DNA of 64,000 nucleotides from Streptomyces bathyalis (GTDB taxonomy: Bacteria; Actinomycetota; Actinomycetes; Streptomycetales; Streptomycetaceae). How positions within the stretch are numbered: position 1 is the stretch's first letter; the number at the start of each line of letters is the position of its first letter. The stretch lies in the NCBI RefSeq assembly GCF_015910445.1, contig NZ_CP048882.1:5453501-5517500 (forward strand), read 5' to 3'. A model generated the notes under the pieces. It searched no databases. It was not told the DNA's origin and saw nothing but the letters and a program-made list of their open reading frames with translations. Shown one piece after another: positions 59,029-64,000 of the stretch. The position numbers were made by a program, and so were the translations under genes.

Positions 59029-60372
59029 GTGCACGACACCACCGCCATGCTCATCGAACTCGGGGCGATCATCCTGGCCCTGGGCCTGCTGGGGAGATTC
59101 GCCGGCCGCATCGGCTTCTCGCCGATCCCCCTCTACCTCCTCGCCGGGCTGGCCTTCGGCCACGGCGGCATCGTTCCGCTGCAGGCGAGCGAGGAATTCG
59201 TCGCCACCGGGGCCGAGATCGGGGTGATCCTGCTGCTGCTCCTGCTCGGTCTGGAGTACAGCGCCTCCGAACTCGTCACCAACCTCAAGACCCAATACCC
59301 CTCCGGCGCCGTCGACTTCGTCCTCAACGCCCTGCCCGGCGCCGCAGCAGCACTGCTGCTGGGCTGGGGTCCCGTCGCCGCCGTGGTCCTGGCCGGAGTC
59401 ACGTGGATCTCCTCGTCGGGCGTCATCGCCAAGGTCCTCGGCGATCTCGGGCGCCTCGGCAACCGCGAGACGCCCGTGATCCTCGGAGTGCTGGTCATCG
59501 AGGATCTCGCGATGGCCGTCTATCTGCCCATCCTCACCGCGATCCTCGCCGGTGTGAGTCTCGCGGGCGGGGCGGTGACGCTGCTGATCTCGCTCGGCAC
59601 CGTCGGCGCCGTGCTCTACCTCGCCCTGCGGCACGGCCGTTTGATCAGCCGCGTCGTCTCGTCCGACAGCGCGGAGATGCTGCTGCTCGTCGTGCTCGGC
59701 CTCACGCTGCTGGTCGCCGGGATCGCCCAGGAGCTCCAGGTCTCGGCAGCCGTCGGGGCGTTCCTCGTGGGGATCGCGCTCTCGGACGAGGTGGCCGAGG
59801 GCGCCCACAGCCTGCTCACTCCGCTCCGCGACCTCTTCGCCGCCGTCTTCTTCGTCTTCTTCGGCCTGTCCACCGAGCCGTCCGCGATCCCGCCCGTGCT
59901 GCTGCCCGCGCTGATCCTCGCCGTCGTCACCGCTCTGACGAAGATCGCCACAGGCTGGTACGCCGCACGCCGTGCCGGCATCAGGGCCCCGGGGCGCTGG
60001 CGGGCCGGCGGCACGCTCGTGGCACGGGGCGAGTTCTCCATCGTGATCGCGGGGCTCGCGGCGGGGGCCGAGCCGCGCATCGGCCCGCTGGCCACCGCGT
60101 ACGTCCTCATCCTCGTCATCGTCGGACCGCTCACCGCCCGTTGGGCCGAGCCGGTGGCGCGGCGACTGACCCGGCGCAAGGGCTCGGCCGGGGCGGCAGC
60201 CGCGAAGCCGGCGACCGCTTCGGAGGGTGCGGGCCAGGCGGATGCCCTCCCGGAGGGCGAGGGCTCGCGGGCCGAGGGGCCGGACGAAGCCGCCCCGGCG
60301 GATGTGCGCCCGGAGGAAGAGGCCCCGGGCCCTGGCGTGGAGGAGTCCGACCCCGCACGCACGTCCCGGTGA
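59029..60372 (+). CDS. Kef-type (CPA2) cation/proton antiporter
   Basis: 447 residues with about 11-12 membrane helices. Helix 1 is LIELGAIILALGLLGRFAGR. Typical CPA2 blocks are LYLLAGLAFGHGGIVPL, LLLLGLEYSASELV, SSGVIAKVLGDLGRLGNRET and GVLVIEDLAMAVYLPIL (conserved acidic residues), and GTLVARGEFSIVIAGLA. The last ~65 residues are acidic and Ala/Pro-rich, without a TrkA_N or TrkA_C domain. Related actinobacterial systems often have a separate TrkA_C regulatory subunit gene just upstream; none is seen. GTG 59029 has GGAGG 10 bases before it. Confidence 0.92.
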   Translation: MHDTTAMLIELGAIILALGLLGRFAGRIGFSPIPLYLLAGLAFGHGGIVPLQASEEFVATGAEIGVILLLLLLGLEYSASELVTNLKTQYPSGAVDFVLNALPGAAAALLLGWGPVAAVVLAGVTWISSSGVIAKVLGDLGRLGNRETPVILGVLVIEDLAMAVYLPILTAILAGVSLAGGAVTLLISLGTVGAVLYLALRHGRLISRVVSSDSAEMLLLVVLGLTLLVAGIAQELQVSAAVGAFLVGIALSDEVAEGAHSLLTPLRDLFAAVFFVFFGLSTEPSAIPPVLLPALILAVVTALTKIATGWYAARRAGIRAPGRWRAGGTLVARGEFSIVIAGLAAGAEPRIGPLATAYVLILVIVGPLTARWAEPVARRLTRRKGSAGAAAAKPATASEGAGQADALPEGEGSRAEGPDEAAPADVRPEEEAPGPGVEESDPARTSR

Positions 60373-60451
60373 CCGTCTTCGTGCGCAGGCCCTGAGCACC
60401 GGCCCGCTCCTCGCAGCCCGTGCCGCCCTCGCATCAGCGACGTTGGGCGGC

Positions 60452-60490
60452 GGTGCGTGCCGGTGCCGGTGCGTGCCGGTGCCGGTGCGT
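60452..60490 (+). repeat. 16-bp tandem repeat, 2.4 copies
   Basis: GGTGCGTGCCGGTGCC at 60452-60467 and 60468-60483, then a partial GGTGCGT. It lies just upstream of the glucarate operon promoter. Confidence 0.75.
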
Positions 60491-60517
60491 CGCAAGCGGA
60501 GTGCCGTGTGCGAAGTA

Positions 60518-60546
60518 TTGACCGGTGATGTTCAGATCCTTAGCCT
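60518..60546 (+). promoter_or_regulatory. Promoter of the glucarate dehydratase operon, TTGACC-N17-TAGCCT
   Basis: -35 TTGACC at 60518-60523 and -10 TAGCCT at 60541-60546, with exactly 17 bp between. This is the best match to the housekeeping consensus in the window, and the predicted +1 is near 60552. Confidence 0.75.
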
Positions 60547-60550
60547 CCAT

Positions 60551-60581
60551 CTCCGTACATAGACGCCATCTACGTACGGAG
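60551..60581 (+). promoter_or_regulatory. Operator candidate at the glucarate operon transcription start
   Basis: CTCCGTACATAG (60551-60562) and CTACGTACGGAG (60570-60581) form a 12-bp inverted repeat with one mismatch around 7 bases. It begins at the predicted +1, the classic place for a repressor. Confidence 0.7.
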
Positions 60582-60624
60582 ACATTGGCGACATGAGCCG
60601 AACGGATGCGACGGGAGCCGCCCC

Positions 60625-61914
60625 ATGACCGCCGACCTGACCATCACCGATGTACGGCTCACACCCGTCCTCGTCTCCGATCCGCCCCTGCTCAACACCC
60701 AGGGCGTGCACCAGCCCTACGCGGCGCGGCTCATCGTCGAGATCGTGACCGCGGGGGGCATCACCGGTTTCGGCGAGACCTACGGCGACACCAAGTACCT
60801 GGATCTGGCCCGCCCACTGGCGGAAGCGCTGCCGGGCCGCCAAGTCACGGACCTGAACGGGCTGTTCGCGCTCGCCGCCACCGTCGAGGTCGACGCCGCG
60901 CGCATGGGCTCCGCCGACGTCGGCGGACAGCGCGGAGTGCAGACCGCCGACAAGCTCCGGCTCTCCGTCGTCTCGGCCTTCGAGGTCGCCTGCCTCGACG
61001 CGCTCGGCAAGGCCCGGGAGTTGCCCGTGCACGCGCTGCTGGGGCACAAGGTCCGCGACCGCGTCGAGTACAGCGCATACCTCTTCCACCGCTGGGAGCA
61101 ACACCCCGGCGGCCAGGGCGAGTCCGACGACTGGGGAGCCGCGACCGACCCCGCCGGAATCGTGGCGCAGGCCCGCCGCTTCGCGCGCGACCACGGCTTC
61201 CGCTCCTTCAAGCTCAAGGGCGGCGTGTACGAACCCGCCGAAGAGATCGCCGCCGTCCGCGCACTGGCCGCGGCATTCCCCGACGCGCCGCTGCGCCTGG
61301 ATCCCAACGGCGCCTGGTCCGTGCCCACTTCGATCGAGGTCGCCGAGGAACTGCGCGACGTCCTGCAATACCTGGAGGACCCGACGACAGGGACTCCCGG
61401 CATGGCGGAGGTCGCGTCCCGTACGGGAGTCCCGCTCGCGACCAACATGTGTGTGACGACGTTCCCCGAGATCCCCGAAGCGTTCGCCACCGGCGCCGTA
61501 CAGGTCGTGCTCAGCGACCACCACTACTGGGGCGGGCTGGGCCGCACCCGCGAACTGGCCGCCGTCTGCCGCACGTTCGGCGTCGGCCTGTCCATGCACT
61601 CCAACACCCACCTGGGGATCTCGCTCGCCGCGATGACCCACGTCGCGGCCACCGTCCCGAACCTGGACTACGCCTGCGACAGCCACTACCCCTGGCAGTC
61701 GGAGGACGTCCTCACCGGCCGGCTGACCTTCCGCGACGGCTGCCTCGATGTCTCCGACGCACCCGGCCTCGGTATCGAGGTGGACCGCGACAGGCTCGCC
61801 GTCCTGCACCGCCGCTGGCTCGACGACGACGGGACGATGCGCGACCGCGACGACGCCGCCGCCATGCGCAGGGCCGATCCGGGCTGGGTGGCCCCCAGCG
61901 TTCCCCGCTGGTGA
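60625..61914 (+). CDS. gudD: Glucarate dehydratase (enolase superfamily)
   Basis: 429 residues. Converts D-glucarate (and idarate) to 5-keto-4-deoxyglucarate. Visible catalytic features match the GlucD group: SFKLKGG (Lys196, Lys198), LDPNGAW (Asp226), LEDP (Glu251), LATNM (Asn274), LSDHHYW (Asp298) and SMHSNTHLGIS (His325, Asn327). GVQTADKLRLSVVSAFEVA and SAYLFHRW also fit. ATG 60625 has GGGAG upstream. A strong promoter plus operator precedes it, so it is probably induced by its substrate. No glucarate transporter or ketodeoxyglucarate aldolase gene is in the window. Confidence 0.88.
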   Translation: MTADLTITDVRLTPVLVSDPPLLNTQGVHQPYAARLIVEIVTAGGITGFGETYGDTKYLDLARPLAEALPGRQVTDLNGLFALAATVEVDAARMGSADVGGQRGVQTADKLRLSVVSAFEVACLDALGKARELPVHALLGHKVRDRVEYSAYLFHRWEQHPGGQGESDDWGAATDPAGIVAQARRFARDHGFRSFKLKGGVYEPAEEIAAVRALAAAFPDAPLRLDPNGAWSVPTSIEVAEELRDVLQYLEDPTTGTPGMAEVASRTGVPLATNMCVTTFPEIPEAFATGAVQVVLSDHHYWGGLGRTRELAAVCRTFGVGLSMHSNTHLGISLAAMTHVAATVPNLDYACDSHYPWQSEDVLTGRLTFRDGCLDVSDAPGLGIEVDRDRLAVLHRRWLDDDGTMRDRDDAAAMRRADPGWVAPSVPRW

Positions 61915-62130
61915 ACCCGCCCCCGCCCTTCCCGTGAGCTGCCACCGACCGGACCGACCCCGCGAACGTCGGCGCCCTCCCTCGTGGCCCCGGCCCGCTC
62001 GTGGCCCCTGCCCCACCCCTGGGCCAGGGACACGGCCACGCGAAGCGCGGCTCGGACTGGCCCCATGTCCGAGCCGCGCGGTACACCGGAGACACCACTC
62101 GAAGCCGTACAGGTGCCGAAGGAGTACAAG

Positions 62131-63420
62131 GTGAGCACGGGCGCGGTGAACAACCAGGGGGAGGAGCGGGAGCCGGAGGCCGGTCGCGGCGCCGCCGTCC
62201 GGCCCGACGGCGCCGGCGCCCGCACATACGGCACGCTGTCCGCGCAGCCGCACCCCTTCGACCCGCTCGCCGCGCTCCGCGCCCCCGGCGACCCTGCCTG
62301 CGACGTCTACCTCGCCGGCACCGTCTTCCTCGACATCATCTTCACCGGCCTCGACTCCGCCCCCGTACGCGGCACCGAGTCCTGGGCCCGCGGCATGGGC
62401 TCCAGCCCCGGCGGCGTGGCCAACATGGCCACCGCCCTGGCGCGTCTCGGTCTGCACACGTCCCTCGCCGCCGCCTTCGGCGACGACATGTACGGCGACT
62501 ACTGCCGCGAAGCCCTCGACAAGGGCGAAGGCATCGACCTCGCCCTCTCCCACACCGTCCCCGGCTGGCACTCGCCGGTGACCGTGTCCATGGCGTACGA
62601 GGGCGAACGCACGATGATCTCCCACGGCCACGAGGCGCCGCCCCGCGAGCCCACGGCATCCCCCACGGCGCTCGGCCTGGGCCGGGCGCCCATCGACCCC
62701 GAGGCCCCGGGGTGCCCGCCGCCCGCACGCGCCTGCGTCACCTCGCTGGCGCCGGGCGACGGCCAGGAGTGGATCGCCATCGCCGCCCGCCACGGCAGCC
62801 GCATCTTCGCCGACGTCGGCTGGGACGACACCGGCCGCTGGGACCTCGGTGCCCTGCCTGACCTGGAGCACTGCGAGGCCTTCCTCCCCAACGCCGAGGA
62901 AGCCATGCGCTACACGCGCACCGACTGCCCCCGCGCCGCGGCCCGCGCGCTCAGCGAGAGGGTGCCGCTCGCGGTCGTCACGCTGGGGGCGCAGGGCTCG
63001 TGCGCGGTCGACGGCCGTACGGGCGAGAGCGCGGAGGTCCCCGGCATCCCCGTCGACGCCCTCGACACCACGGGCGCCGGCGACGTCTTCGTCGCGGGCT
63101 TCGTCATGGGCTCCCTTGCCGGCTGGCCCCTCGCGGACCGGTTGGCCTTCGCCGGGCTGACGGCGGCGCTCTCCGTCCAGGAGTTCGGCGGATCGCTCTC
63201 CGCGCCAGGCTGGTCCGAGATCGCGGCGTGGTGGAGCCGGGTGCGGGCCGGCGGCCCGCGGGCCGGGGCGGCCGGGGGAGCGGGGGCACAGCAGGCCGAC
63301 GGGCCGTGCGAGGGGACGTACGGATTCCTGGACGCCGTCCTCACCGGATGCCCCGGCTCCGCCCCCCGCCGCCGGGCGCTCCCCACGATCGGCTTCGGGC
63401 GCACGACCGGGGCCCGATAA
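62131..63420 (+). CDS. PfkB family carbohydrate kinase
   Basis: 429 residues from GTG 62131, which has AAGGAG 6 bases upstream; ATG 62065 is in frame but lacks a site. The first ~55 residues are variable. The ribokinase fold then begins CDVYLAGTVFLDIIFTGL. The substrate loop is GSSPGGVANMATALARLG, and the second PfkB signature is LDTTGAGDVFVAGFVMG with the catalytic Asp. A Pro-rich insertion lies near residues 165-200. The sugar is unknown. Its place after glucarate dehydratase (216-base gap, same strand) suggests a sugar-acid or keto-deoxy sugar role, which is only inference. Confidence 0.88.
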   Translation: MSTGAVNNQGEEREPEAGRGAAVRPDGAGARTYGTLSAQPHPFDPLAALRAPGDPACDVYLAGTVFLDIIFTGLDSAPVRGTESWARGMGSSPGGVANMATALARLGLHTSLAAAFGDDMYGDYCREALDKGEGIDLALSHTVPGWHSPVTVSMAYEGERTMISHGHEAPPREPTASPTALGLGRAPIDPEAPGCPPPARACVTSLAPGDGQEWIAIAARHGSRIFADVGWDDTGRWDLGALPDLEHCEAFLPNAEEAMRYTRTDCPRAAARALSERVPLAVVTLGAQGSCAVDGRTGESAEVPGIPVDALDTTGAGDVFVAGFVMGSLAGWPLADRLAFAGLTAALSVQEFGGSLSAPGWSEIAAWWSRVRAGGPRAGAAGGAGAQQADGPCEGTYGFLDAVLTGCPGSAPRRRALPTIGFGRTTGAR

Positions 63421-63488
63421 CCGCGCACGGACACCGCCGCGCCGCACCCGCGAACGGGCCGAAGCCCGGGCCCCGCACGGAAATCGCG

Positions 63489-63518
63489 TTCTTGCTTGTC
63501 AGTGCCGCGTCGTATTCT
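63489..63518 (+). promoter_or_regulatory. Putative phoH promoter TTCTTG-N18-TATTCT
   Basis: TTCTTG (63489-63494) and TATTCT (63513-63518) lie about 33 bases before the phoH ATG, which has purine-rich ribosome-site sequence upstream. Confidence 0.45.
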
Positions 63519-63550
63519 TGAAAGCCAACCGCCAGGAGAGACAGAGAGGG

Positions 63551-64000
63551 ATGAGGAAGGCCCGACCAGGGTCACCCATGACGCAGACAACGACGAATCA
63601 GGCGGGATCCCCGCAGGCACCTCAGGCCACGGCCCGCTTCACCGTCCCGGCCAAGCATCCGATGGTGACGGTGCTGGGTTCCGGTGACTCCCTGTTGCGC
63701 GTGATCGAGCAAGCGTTCCCCGCCGTCGACATCCACGTGCGCGGTAACGAGATCAGTGCCTCGGGCGAGGCCGCGGAGGTCGATCTCATCCAGCGTCTCT
63801 TCGACGAGATGATGCTGGTCCTGCGCACCGGTCAGCCCATGACGGAGGACGCGGTCGAGCGCTCCATCTCGATGCTCCGTGACCAGCAGGACGGCTCCGC
63901 CGGCGAGACCCCGGCCGAAGTGCTGACGCAGAACATCCTCTCCAGCCGCGGCCGCACGATCCGTCCGAAGACGCTCAACCAGAAGCGCTACGTCGACGCG
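63551..64000 (+). CDS. phoH: PhoH-like protein, N-terminal part (cut by window end)
   Basis: The first 150 residues of a PhoH/YbeZ-type ATPase. After a variable start comes the KH-like N-terminal domain (FTVPAKHPMVTVLGSGDSLL, DIHVRGNEISASGEAAEVDL, DEMMLVLRTGQPMTEDAVER) and LTQNILSSRGRTIRPKTLNQ, which leads into the P-loop domain beyond the window. The P-loop itself is not visible. The start is ATG 63551 (GGAGAGACAGAGAGGG just upstream) or ATG 63578, which fits the usual protein N-terminus better. In related genomes phoH is followed by ybeY and era. Confidence 0.9.
   Translation, partial: MRKARPGSPMTQTTTNQAGSPQAPQATARFTVPAKHPMVTVLGSGDSLLRVIEQAFPAVDIHVRGNEISASGEAAEVDLIQRLFDEMMLVLRTGQPMTEDAVERSISMLRDQQDGSAGETPAEVLTQNILSSRGRTIRPKTLNQKRYVDA

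Noticed and set aside
60452..60490. Short tandem repeats as a CRISPR-like array
   Set aside because: Units are 16 bp, directly adjacent with no spacers, and no cas genes are present.

Overview
The window is about 72% GC, with many GTG starts, almost no TTA codons and strong G/C at third positions. Gene order runs proB, proA, nadD, LCP gene, rsfS, tRNA-Ala, leuS, degV, comEA/comEC, holA, rpsT, lepA, hemW, hrcA-dnaJ, rsmE, phoH. This is the conserved core of a Streptomyces-type chromosome (order recalled from S. coelicolor, not searched). A mycothiol-dependent dehydrogenase agrees with an actinomycete. No phage, IS, integrase or CRISPR signal was seen.

Region by region. (a) 1-15.3 kb: end of a CDP-glycerol transferase-like gene, proline genes proB/proA separated by an accessory two-component system and a YceI-like gene, two related single-span membrane proteins, an M48 protease, nadD, an LCP glycopolymer transferase (pdtA-like), rsfS and a histidine phosphatase. 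(b) 15.4-18.7 kb: two identical tRNA-Ala(GGC) genes with about 250 bp of matching downstream DNA, flanking two small zinc-ribbon proteins and a GT87-type glycosyltransferase. (c) 18.6-29.2 kb: leuS behind an apparent leucine attenuator, degV, comEA-comEC (comEC has a TTA codon) and holA. (d) 29.5-36.5 kb: a second two-component system, rpsT, lepA and an acyl-CoA synthetase. (e) 36.6-41.9 kb: a signalling block with a REC/coiled-coil protein, a soluble poly-HAMP hybrid kinase, and a divergent RsbW-GAF-PP2C fusion. (f) 42-48.9 kb: a ribbon-helix-helix/VOC/methyltransferase operon, hemW/DUF3097/MBL on the minus strand, and hrcA-dnaJ behind a CIRCE operator. (g) 49-57.5 kb: nitronate monooxygenase, rsmE, HIT, RNase Z-like, a small secreted protein, a PLP deaminase, a secreted HAD phosphatase, mscR and a methyltransferase. 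(h) 57.6-64 kb: IclR regulator, Kef-type antiporter, glucarate dehydratase and PfkB kinase with a clear promoter/operator, and the start of phoH.

Two features stand out. First, the leuS leader encodes a 12-residue peptide with three consecutive Leu codons, followed by a terminator hairpin with a T6 tract 42 bp before leuS. Second, nine start codons sit exactly 6 nt after a TAnnnT hexamer, most with no ribosome site, which points to widespread leaderless transcription. Start codons, promoters and operators are read by eye. Homology statements rest on motifs recognised in the translations; no search or folding program was run.
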